NCBI GenBank assembly: GCA_016808115.1
Contig: JAEQBH010004430.1
Coordinates: 43,937 to 107,936, forward strand
Reading direction: 5' to 3'
Source: Tetrastigma voinierianum
Taxonomy: Eukaryota; Streptophyta; Magnoliopsida; Vitales; Vitaceae
Length of the DNA: 64,000 bases
Part shown: one piece after another, positions 43,897-55,900 of the stretch
Layout of the letters: each line of letters opens with the position of its first letter
How positions within the stretch are numbered: the first letter of the stretch is position 1
The notes under the pieces: model-generated
Databases searched by the model: none
The model's input: the letters and a program-made list of their open reading frames with translations, nothing else
Told to the model about the DNA's origin: nothing
Made by a program: the position numbers and the translations under genes

Positions 43897-44928
43897 TGTA
43901 GCCCCAAAGCCGGGAGTCCGTTGTGACCGTCGACCCGACGGAATACGCCGTATTATGAAACACATGAGTAAAATGGCCACTTGGGCCATACATGTCTGCA
44001 AAAATACATCAACTATATTACCATAGTTCAAGAGTTGATACATCACTCTTATTACCAACATATATTAAGATTTACAATGTTATTACATGTTGCTAAATAA
44101 TGCCAAACCACAATCCATTTCTTCTCAAGCGACCTCTAATGGCACCATCTTCTGAATACTCCACGTACCTAAAGCCGTAGTCTCATTGGGGTGAGCAATG
44201 CCAGTAGTGATAATCTCTACATGGGTTACTCAGCGCCTAAGTTCACATGCAATGATTCAATACTCTGCTTAGCATTCAAGCAAATACATGACCCTACTTG
44301 AATGTGTACATGCCCCAAATCCATGTCTGGTCCTCCTGACTCCCTCGCACATGCCTAAGCCAAATGCGAAAAAAAAAAGCATAGTTTTTTGAAGCAAAAG
44401 CATTTGTTCTTGAAAACATCGTAAAGGTTTGTTGATATATTGGACTACCCTCAGGAGCAAATTGCTAGATCATTTTTAAAAACGGTCATGGAATTACCGA
44501 CCTCCGAGATGGCTTGTTGGGACAGCTCTCCAAGGCAATTCTTGAAAAATCTTCCCTTGAAATTCCTTTCATAACCACTTTCCATTTTCATTTCTTAATG
44601 CCATGCACTCATACCTAATTTTATAGGTTGCCCCGTGCATATGAAATGCATTATGCCATTTCAGACAATTCATGTTAATATAAATCCATGCATATCTTGA
44701 CATAAATTAACTCCGCAACATCATGTTATTCAATTCCTATCAATAACATCAAAAAATTAAGCTCACTTGAGCTAATCACGATTTATTTCAATAGCTTGCA
44801 CAATTATTTTTTATACATTCAACATCATGTTAACACATTTAATTATATGCATTAACAATTTCTTTCCACACAATTCAAGTCATCCGATTCAAGCAATATT
44901 TTGGCAGAGCACACATGGATCAATTTCG
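43897..44928 (-). repeat. LTR Y12/Y14, outer part (interrupted by Y13)
   Basis: Distal 1032 bases of a minus-strand family Y LTR, end block at 43897 (TGTAGCCCCAAAG). It breaks at 44928; the matching inner part continues at 46734 after LTR Y13, and the two parts add up to about 1.89 kb, the full family length. Confidence 0.65.
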
Positions 44929-46733
44929 TGATGCCTGGCTTAGGAAATTCGGGTTAATGACGAGTCAACCTGTCGGAATAATCGTGGATGTCGAGGTGGC
45001 CCGACACCACACACTCAGAAAATGGGCGGGCCTCCTTTGTACGAGGGGCTACCGAATACAATGCAATCCCGACATGATATCACGAGACATGTACATGAGT
45101 AAAGCGTGCTTGGGCCCATACATCGATACTTTCGTAGTACACCAACTATATACCATAGTTCAAGTTTAATAAATCACTCTTAAATTCATATATTAAAATT
45201 ACAACATTCTAATACATGTTATACAACAACATCAAAGCTACATAAGTCGGCTTTCTTCTCAAACGACCTCTGTGAGTCTTAGTCTTCCCTAATCGCTCCT
45301 GGCCTACACGAAATGGTGATCCCTCGATAAGTGGTGACCAGTAGAGATAAAATCCTACATGGGTTACTCCCACCTAGTGCACATGTCATGACAAGTAATC
45401 ACATTCAAGCGATTTTATGAGCCTACTCGAATGTCTACATGCAAACCTATGTCTTGAGTCTCTGAAGCTCTCACATATACCTAAGCAATATCTGAGTAAA
45501 AACAGGATTTTCTAGCGAAAGCTTTTTGTTAACTGAAAACTTCTTATCGAGGTTTCGATAAAAATATTGGACTTCCCTCAGGGTGAATTAACTGGATAAC
45601 TCTCAGAAATAATCCTTGGTCCTCATCCGAAGTGATCTGTTGGACGTCCCTCAAGGCAATTCTTCAAAAAATCTTAAAGTAAAATTCCTTTCCTGAAACA
45701 TTTCGTTTTGTTTCATTTCATGTCATACACTCACTCTAATATTCTAGAATTTGCCCTAGGCATATGGAATACCTTGATATAATTCAAACGCATTAAATAC
45801 TAATATATTCGCATGCGTATATATTAACGTAATTAAATCATAAAACATGTTATGCGAATTCACGATCAATTACACCAAAGTCGCTCACATGGCTAATTAA
45901 CAAGCTCTGAAACAATTCATTTTGAATCACTCAACCAAACACATGTTCACACAAAAAATTTCGTGTCACTATTCACTTGAACAGTGAAACCCTCGAGTTA
46001 CTGTTCACGACCACACAAATAAGAATTTTCTCCACTCGGTTCAAAGCTTTTGAGGTCGAGTTTACAACTAAGCAGTATCGAGAACATTCCTAACCATTTA
46101 CATGGCTCTTAATGAATTAAGCATGAAGTAGGAAAATATCCCTACCTCTTGGAGTTATGAGACTCCACCAAATCGGTGCCTGCATGGCCCGCCCGCGTGA
46201 AGGCAACTTTACTTCTTCGTCGAGAGCAGACGGTCCGTCCAGTAGGAAACTAGAGAATGCACATTCCTCTACAAAGCTCTAAACCTCACTCCCACTGCAT
46301 CTTTGGTGTTTCATTCTGCGTGTCTTGTTTGGAGAAGATGATAAGCTATTTCGAGTTTGTCACAGTATCATTAACAATTCAAAAATTCCCATTATGTCCC
46401 ATTTTGTCACTATTTTGACACTTGACACAATCTCGGCCATCCATTTCATCCTCTCTCTACTCATGCAACATGTGTCACATGAGCACATGTAGTAGGTGAC
46501 TTTTTTCACATCACATGTCTCTCAAAGCCCCGGTTTCGACACGATACCGGTGCCTCGAAAATGTGAAATACATTGTCTCAGAATTAAAATGAGTCGACTT
46601 GGTATCTAGATTTTGCGAGACGATTCCAACGGTGAAGTCCGTTTCTTCATCCGAGATCTAGAAAAATTTTGGGTTTTGAACGAAATTACCATTTGCCTTT
46701 TTTCCGAAAATTGGAATTTTCTCGGGTCTTACA
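44929..46733 (-). repeat. LTR Y13, complete, nested inside LTR Y12/Y14
   Basis: About 1805 bases with both ends, from TGTAAGACCCGAG (minus, 46733) to TGATGCCTGG (plus view, 44929). Flanks ATTTCG (44923-44928) and ATTTTG (46734-46739) look like a target-site duplication with one change. No internal region, so a nested solo LTR. Confidence 0.7.
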
Positions 46734-47588
46734 ATTTTGGTCAGGTAAGCATCTTTGAATTTGTTTTTAACAGTCCCTAAATGGCTTGATGAAATTTGTC
46801 ATGGGCAGCCAGCTCACCTTTTATCGATTCCTGGCCATTCCGATGACAACATCGGACCATGAATTTATTGCATAGAATTATCACACAAACAAACGATTAT
46901 AGCGTCCAAAAGCGGGTTCCATTTTCCAACAATTCGGTCCGAGTTTTGGGTAGATCAAACTTCCTACGACATCAAATCAACAAAATCACAGCTCTTAAAA
47001 CCGAATAACCCAGTGGGAGGAGCCCTACTTCTTGGAGTTATCAAAACTCTCCAAAACCAGTGCCAGCGTAGCCCTTGCCGCATTAGAACAACTTTTGCTT
47101 CTTGGCGAAGAGATCGGGCGGTCAGGAACAGGAATCCCTGAAAGTTTCACTTTCTCTCTAAAACCTCAATTTTCAAAAATCCTCACCCCTCTCACCTATT
47201 GCGTATCGGCCAAAATGGAGAAAGCTCTATTTTGTCCCATATTGGCACTTGTCAAGCCATCATTGGATTCCTTATCCATTTAATCCACCAACCTTTGATT
47301 TCCTCATTGAATTTTTTTCCACATATCACCATAGACCCCACACTTGAGCTCAAGTTATTGATTACGGCACGTGGCACCTTGTGAGCTACTCAAAATGAGC
47401 CCAGAGTGTCGGTCTCGCTGCGCTCGTTACTCGAAAAAGCGTGAAATTTGTCTCGAAATTCGACATAGTAAATTTAGATTTCGAGATGATTGTAGTAAAG
47501 TCCATTTGTCATCGAGATGCAGAAAAATTCAGTTTGACAAAAATTACCATTTTGCCATTTTTCAAAAATTAAGTTTTCTGGGGTTTCA
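46734..47588 (-). repeat. LTR Y12/Y14, inner part
   Basis: Proximal 855 bases of the split LTR, reaching the decayed start TGAAACCCCAGAAAAC on the minus strand (47588). It includes GCCCTACTTCTTGGAGTT (47021) and CTCTCTAAAACCTC leader sequence. Confidence 0.62.
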
Positions 47589-48372
47589 TTCTCCCAATAA
47601 AGAATTTTGTCGAATTCCACGCACATACAGCATTCCAACCACGTGCATATGTAATACACACACTCCTTGCTTGGTGTGAAAACGCTGACCTTCCAAAGGT
47701 CACAATCACTTACCATCCAATGGGTTGTCAACCTAATCCATGTCATGAATGACATCGATATGCGGTACTAGTCGGCTCGCTGACGCAATCTGATTTCAGT
47801 GTTATCACAATCTCAGTCACTCAGGCTCTATCCTCCAACTCTAAGTCTACGTGATAACCATGACCGTCTGTCTTCTTTGGGCAACAGAACTTTCAGACAT
47901 CTCCTCGAGTCTCTTACACCCATACAGAAATTTCAGATACTACCTCGGGTCACCTTCACCCTAATTCCAGGCTTTTCACCTGAGGGGATTAACCACTTCG
48001 CTTCTTGTACTTTTCATTTTGATTTGAACCATGAGTCTTCATTGGACGTAGTCCCAAAGACAAACTAAACCCACTTTTTTTTTCAATTAATTATGGACTA
48101 TTTTGCCAAAATTTCTCAACCTCCTAAGGTTTTATTTTCCAAACCCTAGTGTTCAACATCTTCCCTATGTGCTATTCACGACACAAATCACCAAAACACA
48201 CATCACATTTAATTCATCAATTACACAAAGGATGCATGATCTAACCCGTGCCCATCAAGTCCTAGGTAATCGTATACCTAACTTACCTAAGCTCTTATAC
48301 GAAGCTATGAAAGTGGTATGGGGATATACTTATGGATACATGCCAGAGCTCCCAATTGATGTGTTTACCTTA
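47589..48372 (-). other. 3' end remnant, unassigned DNA and family Y 5' leader
   Basis: 47589-47670 resembles the 3' non-coding stretch next to other Y LTRs (CACGTGCATATG). 47690-48060 is unassigned; its 89-codon frame has no family resemblance. 48100-48372 is the family Y leader shared with 37481-37834. A 117-codon frame at 48103-48456 runs through leader, primer site and LTR end, so it is incidental. Confidence 0.5.
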
Positions 48373-48386
48373 GCTCTAATACCAAG
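48373..48386 (-). other. Primer-binding site (tRNA-iMet type) of family Y
   Basis: Minus-strand TTGGTATTAGAGC three bases beyond the LTR end CACA. It differs at one position from TGGTATCAGAGC, the complement of the initiator-methionine tRNA 3' end used by most plant chromoviruses. This fixes the end of the family Y LTR and its orientation. Confidence 0.75.
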
Positions 48387-48389
48387 TTG

Positions 48390-48560
48390 TGACACCCTAA
48401 AACCCAAGGGTCCGTTGACAACCCGTCAACTCGCGGAATACCTGTGTGTATTATGAGACGCTATCGCGAGTAAAATGGCCATAGGCCCACTTTTAATACT
48501 CACGAAATACATCAACTATATTACTATAGTTGAGTTTGAAACATCGCTCTTAATATCGAC
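48390..48560 (-). repeat. LTR Y15, end fragment, minus strand
   Basis: Last 171 bases of a family Y LTR next to its primer-binding site. It is cut at 48560 by Athila-like LTR D. Confidence 0.65.
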
Positions 48561-49941
48561 TGATTAGTGCCCAAAAGTGCTATTTTGAACCCTATTTTTT
48601 AATAGGTTTGGCGCTTTTGTGTACTAGTGTTATAATTAACAATTGACATGTTGGTCCCTATTGTGCCCGGTAGCATTGGGGGCTTTTTGTAGCTTTGCGG
48701 GGTGGAAACAAATCGTCATGTCAATCTAATCATAACTAAAGTCGGGTTGATTTCCATCAATTTCATATGGTTTATCCAATTTTAGCAAGTCGGGAATGAA
48801 GAATATCAGTGAAGAAATGAAATAGTGCGTGAATAGTAGCGAGTTAGCGATGGAGCGATGTGACAATGATGAACGGTGCTGAATAGAAGAATTCGCCTAA
48901 TTTGGAAAATTCGCTACATAGCGAATTTTAAGCTGTGAAATTTCGCTATATGGCGAAAATTTCACTGTAGAAATTCTACACTCCCACTTTTTGTACAAAT
49001 GACCGTTTTGGTTAATTTCATTTCTACCCTCTTGTAATTATATACTAGTTAGGTTAGATTGGTATTTTCTTTTTTTGTTTGTAAGGCTATATAAGCCATT
49101 TGAACAATTTGTAACCTAACTGGTCGACATTCTCAATACGGGCCCATGTTTTTGGCCTTCCGTTCTCTCTTCTCTCCTCTTCTCTCACTTTCTAGGCAAC
49201 CAAACACACCTTTGGGGATGACAACTCAAAGGATGTTTAATAAAAGCCTCTAAACCTTGAAGAGGGGTTCTTAGGCTTAGGAAGTAAGGTTTCATTTTGT
49301 TCCCTTGTTTTTCACGCATCGAGGTTTTGACATTTTGGTTCTAAATTTGCAACTCCACAAGTTTAAAGCTTTTTGATGTACTTTCTTTGGCCCAATACTT
49401 GCTTGAATTTTAGGGTTAAATGTATTATTAGCTTTGCTTGATATCCATTAGTTGCTATTTATGAGCCCTTTGGAGGTGGTCGGTGATATATTTTCTATAG
49501 GAACCATAAATGCTAAATAAATGCTTTCCTCGAAAAGGAAAATTATTAGGGTTTAGTTTTTAAAAAGAGTTAAAGTGAAGATCGGGTTAGGAATTGACTA
49601 TAGGTCATCCTCCCCAATGAGGAAATGAACTCGAGGACATCTTTGTAACCACATCAGCCCAGCTGGTAATGATACTTGAGGATTTCTTTTTACACTTTAT
49701 TTTAGTTTATTTCACCTTATTTTCAGTTTGCAAACCATTAACTCCCCTGTTTTTATCACCACCTTAAAATCCAAAACAAATTGACCATTTTGAGCCTACT
49801 GTAAATCATTTGGTACGAAGAAAACTCATCCCTGTGTTCGATCCACAAATTAGTTATACTTTATAGTAGTTCTGCTACGGCGTGGAGTAATTTAGGTTAT
49901 AAATTTTGTTGGTTCATAACACCCTCTTGTTGCCTGAATCA
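48561..49941 (+). repeat. LTR D, Athila-like 5' LTR
   Basis: 1381 bases from TGATTAGTGCCC to TGCCTGAATCA, followed by a primer-binding site, so a 5' LTR. The palindrome array is short here (48890-48975). TATA-type GGCTATATAAGCC at 49083, CT-rich leader at 49163-49195. It inserted into LTR Y15. Confidence 0.74.
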
Positions 49942-49943
49942 AA

Positions 49944-49963
49944 TGAGCGCCGTTGCGAGGGGA
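49944..49963 (+). other. Primer-binding site (tRNA-Asp type) of Athila-like element
   Basis: TGAGCGCCGTTGCGAGGGGA, two bases after the LTR end; very close to TGGCGCCGTTGCCGGGGA, complement of the tRNA-Asp 3' end. The intact neighbourhood confirms LTR D as 5' LTR. Confidence 0.78.
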
Positions 49964-51179
49964 TGGTGCCTGGGTGTGAACGATGACTTGTTGGTGCACT
50001 TGTGATCCTTATCACAAGTTAAGGTGAATTTTCTTGTATATATATCTTTTTAGTGTTTTCAGTTGTTTTAATTTTGTTTAATTTTGTTTTGTTTTTAGCT
50101 AACTTTACCCCTTTTTGGTAGAGTTGTTTTTTTTCTTTGTTTGGTGTTTGCTTTGTTCTTGTTGCGGGGTTCTTGTTCAGGTCAGGATGAGTTTCTTAAT
50201 CAGGTTGAATTTGAACCCAATGGAAGAGGACGATGCAGTCGGCATGTGGCGAGGGGTAAACCTAGTGCATATAATGTCCATGAGGATTCACGAGGAAACC
50301 AGTCATGGCAAAGTCAGCAACCTGTGGAGAGGAATCCAAATGAATATAGGTCCATGAGCGACTATAGAAACCAATGGATGAGTTCACCATATGGTAGTAC
50401 CTACAACCATAGTTAGGGGAATCGCACCAATTCCTCATGGGAACGAGACCTCCGCAATTATGCACTCTGAACCTTATCGTATTGTGCTTAAACTCCTCAG
50501 TCACCTCAACCACCACGATCCGATCCACTCCATTTAGACAAGCCATTTTGGACCTTTCCCGGATAGTGGATGACTTTGTGAGGAAGCGAGAGGGATTGTG
50601 CCCATTCCGAATGTCAGAGAATTGTCCTTTATGGAAGACAATTTGAACAATAAATTAGATAGGCTAAAAATGACTTTAGTATAAATGCCGCATTTGTGAG
50701 AGACTCCATTAAAAACCTCATCGATCGACAATGTCCCTTTAGAGGAAGAGTGCCAAAGTGACACCATGGTAGAGGAGCGGTGTAACCGCTGACCACACCC
50801 CGGGGGCTTAAGAGGATTTTATTGAATTGTTTGAAGGGTTGTCTAAATCCTCGGATATGTGTCTTTGTTGTTTTCGAGGGATAAGAAAGAAGAAATCCTT
50901 ACTTTATAGCCAGGGAGGGGCGGTGGAAGAGCTGAAAGCATGTTCTCAAACCATTTCCCCGCAATTGAACCCCACTACCAATGCCTAAATACCTACAGCC
51001 TTGCGCGATAGCATTCTATCTGAACCATTGCATATCTTGCTTATACACCTGTACAGGTTTACAGCTGAGAGAGTGGTAAAACTTAGGCGACCCATTTGCA
51101 TTGCACGTACAATTTTAGGAAATTAATTAGTCCTTTGTACAAGCCTTTTCCACTACCTCAAAGACAATGGCTGACAAGC
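49964..51179 (+). pseudogene. Athila-like leader and gag remnant
   Basis: Leader (49964-50180), then broken coding: DEFLNQVEFEPNGRGR (50188-50235), RGNQSWQSQQPVERNPNEYR (50295-50352), and SSPYGSTYNHS (50380-50415) with NSSW after it (50430-50443), a decayed form of the STYN.GW.NHPNFSW signature of Athila-type gag. Later traces include DDFVRKREG (50570-50595) and an EEELKACS-like stretch (50930). The order is that of a gag whose N-terminal core has been lost. Many stops. It is cut at 51179 by LTR Y16, and no pol follows. Confidence 0.6.
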
Positions 51180-52050
51180 TGACGCCCCAAACTGGGGTTC
51201 GTTGACTACCCATCAACCGCGGAATAAAGTGGATGTCGGGTTGCAGACGCCACTTAATCGAGACGGGAATCTCCTTTGTGCGGGAGCTCTACCCCGAATC
51301 TGACACTGCATCAAAACCTGTCCCAAATAGTCCAATATAACTATAACATGAGTAAAACGACCACAGGGCCAATAACTATACTCGTCCTTGATACAACAAC
51401 TATATCCCAATAGTTCCAGAAAGGAGTTAATCAATTCTCTTTTCTACACACATATATTAAAATTCTGAAACTCTAATACATGTATACATCACAAAACCAA
51501 AGCCACAATCTGGCTTTCTTCTAAAACAACCTCTATGACATGTCGTCTCTTCGCTTGCTCCCTGTATCTATAAAATATAATATCCCTCGACAGGGTGAGC
51601 TAATGCTCAGTAGTGGAATCACCCTAAGTGAAATTTACTCTCACACCCTAAGTGCATATCTGATGCTCGAAATAAACACACATTCAAGCAAATACATGAT
51701 CCTACTTGAATGTCTACATGTGAGTCATCAACTCATACTCCAGGAGCCCTCACCGACTCCTCACACTTCATCATGTGTTAGAAACATCTTTCCAAACAAT
51801 TCTTGTTTGTTTCGAAACTATACTAAGTATCGGTAAAATGTGGGACTACCCTACGGGGCGAATGTGTTGGAGAACCTTAGAAGCAGTCCTTGGTCCTCAT
51901 CCGAAATGATACATTGGACCTTCTCCCCAACCCATTCTCCGAGTTCATCTGTGAAATTCCTTTCCAAAAGCGTTTCGTTTTTCTTTCAATTTCAATGTCA
52001 TGCGCTCCTTGGGTTCCTGAGCTACGATTGCATATGAAATGCATTATGAT
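51180..52050 (-). repeat. LTR Y16, distal part, minus strand
   Basis: End block TGACGCCCCAAACTGGGG at 51180, GTGGATGTCGGGTTGC, CTCCTTTGTGCGGGAGCTC, then the body through GACTACCCTACGGGGCGAATG (51843) to GCATATGAAATGCATTATGAT (two overlapping blocks), where chromovirus T begins. It inserted into the Athila-like gag with a clean LTR end. Confidence 0.66.
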
Positions 52051-54163
52051 TGCCAACACCGTCAGATGAGGTGCACGGTACATGTAGCTGTAAGGGGCAT
52101 ATGTGCACAAGTACCATGTAAAGGATAAAATTTTAAAGTTTTCAAAGAGGTGGCCAGCGCGTTTTCCAATTAAGGAAAGTGGAAGGGGTGAAAGTATAAT
52201 TAATGAAAGTTTAAATAGTAAAATAATAATAATAAATTGCCAAAATAGTTCAGGGAAGTCTCGAAAATTCTCTAGATCTCGGATAGTGGCTTGGTGTCTT
52301 GGGTTAAGTTAAACGTCTCGCACAATCTAATAACTTGAGAAAGTTTCGTTTAAATTAGGGATAGTCGAGATATTTTATGAAATTCCCAGGCGACGGGTTT
52401 AAAGTGAAACTGAAACGAGTTTTAGAAAATCTCGAAAAAAATGGCAAATGTAAAGAATATTCAATTAGGATAAATAAAATTTTCGGGACAAAAATGGACC
52501 TAAATGAGGTAATAGAAATTATTTATCTAAATAATAATAATAATAATTAAGAAAATAATAATAATTAGAAAAAAAAGAAAATCAAAAGGGATAAATCGAA
52601 AAATCCAAGCTGCGGAGGCGGGCGTAGTGAGGCGTCGGAGAGAGAGTGAGAGACGATTTTTTAAATTTTATTTTCTTTTCTTCATTCTTTCTTAGATTTA
52701 TGAAAATCGGACCGTAGGCTTTCATCAAAGCATAAGGCAAAGTATGACTACACAAAAGGCTACGCAGGTACCAATATCTTAGCCTTTTGTCAAAGTTTAA
52801 AGGTAGAAAATTTGCCTACTTGTGTTATTTCGAGCCTAAATGCTATATAATGGCAGGGAATTTTCTTGAACCGTAAAGGTAGTAAACTTCAGTCCCAATT
52901 TTAGAATGAGTTTAGAATTTTAGAGATTTTTCAAAATTTGTGTCAGACGAGTCGAGGGCTGAATTCGGGTATTTTTTGGACAGTTTGGGTTGTTGGGGAG
53001 TGTAGTCGAGACCAAAGTCGGTGAATTTTCAGAAATGTTTGAATATTTTTACTCTACGGAAAGTCCCTTGAATCAAGTTTGCTAAAGCGGATAGTTTTTA
53101 TAGGGCACTAATGTGTATGGACATTTTGGTCGATTTCACATCATATTGTCGATGTCCATGTCAGATGAGACTACACGTAAAAGTTTTATTTAGAATCGAA
53201 GTTCATTGATATAGTCATTTGAAAGCCTTGTGTCGTTTATGGTTAAAACCTTAAGCTGAAATTCCCATTTTCGTACTTTGTATGGATTGTGTCGTGATTT
53301 GGTATCAGATGAGAATCTAGGTACTTGACAAGATTTGAAAGAAATTAGTGAGAAAAAGGTGAGTACTTAAAATCATTTTCTAAAAGCGAAATTTAAATTA
53401 CAAGTTTGTAAAGTGCTTTGAAAATATAGATTTATAAAGCATTTTTTTTACCTCTCAATTGTTATACTCAGCAGAAAAGTTTGATTTCATTATTTAAGAA
53501 ACAATTTAGCCTGGTTTAGAAAAACTCCTAGATGGCACAGCTTAGTTTCCGGTCAGATGTATTTCGGATTGTGCATGGCAATGTTATGGATATTATGACT
53601 AACTATATTGCCTGGTCAGAAATTGGGGGTTAGATATAGTATATATTTCTATAGTGAGTCACCCTTTGCACATTCGAGGTATATAGTTAGCGTGCTGACT
53701 TAGTACATAGCGATGAGGTGTTGGTTCCGAGGTTCCCTCACCGAGCTTTTTGGTTCTGAGGTTCCCTCACCGAGCATTTTGGTTCCGAGGTTCCATTATG
53801 CTATATAGATCCAGCCGTGTTCAGGACCATATTAGTCGGGTGGTGTTGAGTTCACTACGATGCGGTTAGGAGTTCCACGGCATCACGTCTGGGTATTTGA
53901 GGAAATGGAGCCACGGTGGATTTGGTACTTGATTTCGATTATAGCACTTTCGGATATTAACCACCCGCTGGCTGTTTTATTGAAATAGTTTTAGAACAAT
54001 TTTCTTGACGAAATAGTTTTAACGGTTTTAAACCAGTGAAATAGTTTTGTACAACTTTCGAAATGGTTTCATGCAAAAGCTTCAGTTTTCTCATAAAAAA
54101 CGGTTTACTACCATTTAAATGCAGTTTTCATATTGAGAGTACAAGCGACAAACAACAACATTT
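52051..54163 (+). repeat. Chromovirus T 5' LTR
   Basis: About 2.1 kb, homologous end to end with 61004-63080. Shared blocks: GGTGCACGGTACAT near the start, GGAAAGTGGAAGGGGTGAAAG (two parts, 52175), GGAGAGAGTGAGAGACG, TTAGCCTTTTGTCAAA, ATTGCCTGGTC, and GAGGTTCCCTCACCGAGC. The similarity stops in both copies at ACAACAACATTT, which is why I take this as the LTR end. The GGTTC(C/T)GAGGTTCCCTCAC unit occurs in tandem at 53730-53800. A TTGGTATCAGATGAG at 53299 looks like a tRNA-iMet primer site; if real, the LTR would be only about 1.25 kb and the rest leader. Confidence 0.68.
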
Positions 54164-54939
54164 AGAACTTATAGTACTCATAGGCGTTTGGCTCACAATT
54201 TACTGTTTTTAAAATAATTTTTGGTCAGGGTCTTTGAAAATTTGAAGACCTTTCGAGGATTCTCAGTCCTAGGCGTGTTTGTGATTATATATAAGATAAG
54301 GTGTAAATTAAAAATAGTAAAAGTTAAATGTGGCATATTTGTATATGTAAATATTTTTGTAAGAAAATATGCATGCATGGTTTTGAGAAGAAAAAACGAG
54401 GTTGCTATGAAATTATGTTTGATCCTTATCTTATATTTGATGAGGACCGGAGAATTACGATATGGTTATGAATTAGATTTTGGAAAACATTGGGAGTGTA
54501 TTTTTCTTTATACGGGTGATTTTGTATTTTGGAAGCTGACCACGCGATCACGGTCGTTATGCTGCCGGATTTTCGTTAAATCTAAAGGTGTGATTTTGAT
54601 ATAAAAGTGAAAAATTTTATAACCTGGCGTTTCATCTGATTTAAGCGATTTTGCTGACTTAGCTTCATGGTAACTTGTCATTCGGCGAAGCGGTAGGAGG
54701 TTACTATGGAGTTCTTAGGCAATTTCTGTCACTAGGAAGAGAGATACATCAAGTTAGTATCGAGCTTGATTTTAAGCGATGGATTCTTTATTTTGTTTTA
54801 AGCGTTTTCCACAGTATTTCCTATAGAATTGTTTTTATAATGATTTTTCTATTGCAACCTACATGGTTTTGCTAAGCCTTGCATGCATCAAATATTGAAA
54901 AGTGTCACTAAATCTTTTAATCTTGAAATTCACGACATT
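54164..54939 (+). other. Chromovirus T 5' leader
   Basis: AT-rich untranslated region between the LTR and the presumed gag start. A 127-codon frame (54221-54604) crosses it but has no family resemblance. No convincing primer-binding site stands directly after 54163. Confidence 0.45.
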
Positions 54940-55900
54940 ATGCAGACCCGAGGTCGTAGAGGTCGTCTAGGATACTGCCGACCTCTGGGGAGAGATATGT
55001 CAGGCACTAGATCGGAAGATCGCGATGGAATCATTGTGAGACCATCGGCTAGTAGAGAGCGAGGTGGCGGTACCTTGACGATCGATCGGGGTTATACAGT
55101 TGTTCTGGCTGCAGGACAGGAGCCTCCATAGACGGGCATGATAGAGCGCTCTGGAATTGGGGCTAAAACTATGATGGAATCTGAAGCTGACCCCGGAGCG
55201 CGTACTTATGGTTAGATAGGGTTAGCGTTCTAGAAATTATGGTGACGTAGACATGAGTCTCCACCATAATTCTTGGAAAAGGTGACATGGACCACGAGGT
55301 CCTTCCAGCAGCACGGTAGAGACCACGAGGTTTCCGTGTTTATAGAATCTGACAAAGCAAGCAAATAGTTTATGAAAAGTTTTTAGAAACTTTTAAAGTA
55401 AAGCAAGCAGCAATTTTATGAAAAGTTTGAGGCTGCACTAAAGGTAGAAAGGACAGTTTCAGTTCTAACTCAGGGGCGGCCAGACAGTAAGAGAGGTGCT
55501 CCTAGCACTAGTCAGCCAGGCACTAGTCAGTCTAGTAGAAAGAAAGGAAAGAAATGGACTGGCGGTAGAGGCTCAGGACGAGAAGTAGTATTTAGACAGG
55601 GAATCATCAGATCGCCAGTAGCCCCAGGAGGTGGTAGATCTTCAGGATCATCTTTTCCATTGTGCCTTACATGTTAGAGGAGGCATCTCGGAGAGTGCAA
55701 GATGAATATGACAGGATGTGAAAACCCATTACGAACTGAAGGTCACTTTATCGGGGCCATCCACAGTTAGTAGCTGCAGAGACCTCTAAGGTAGGTACAG
55801 TAGCATCTACCCCAGGCACCAACGGTCCCAGTCAGGCTGGTAGGGATAGTTTAGTGATGTGATGACTGGTAGGAAATTAGTGGTAGGGTCGCCGGAGCGA
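54940..55900 (+). pseudogene. Chromovirus T gag, decayed
   Basis: Start chosen at ATG 54940 (MQTRGRRGR), an arginine-rich N terminus usual for chromoviral gag; open to 55131. The capsid core is largely unreadable, and a segment of several hundred bases seems lost. From 55410 it reads FYEKFEAALKVERTVS-like residues, SKRGAPSTSQPGTSQSS (55490-55535), KWTGGRGSGR, and a zinc-knuckle remnant CLTC*RRHLGEC (55660-55697) with the CX2C-H-C spacing of chromoviruses but one stop inside. Gag forms the particle and binds element RNA. It is inactive here. Confidence 0.68.

Noticed and set aside
48103..48456. 117-codon plus-strand frame
   Set aside because: It runs through leader, primer-binding site and LTR end of a minus-strand element, so coding is implausible.
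50141..50416. Intact gag protein
   Set aside because: The 91-codon frame does carry gag-like residues, but it ends in a stop inside the STYN signature and lacks the capsid core, so it is annotated as a remnant.
53299..53312. Primer-binding site fixing the T LTR end
   Set aside because: Homology between the two T LTRs continues 860 bases past it. It is kept only as a finding, not as a called site.
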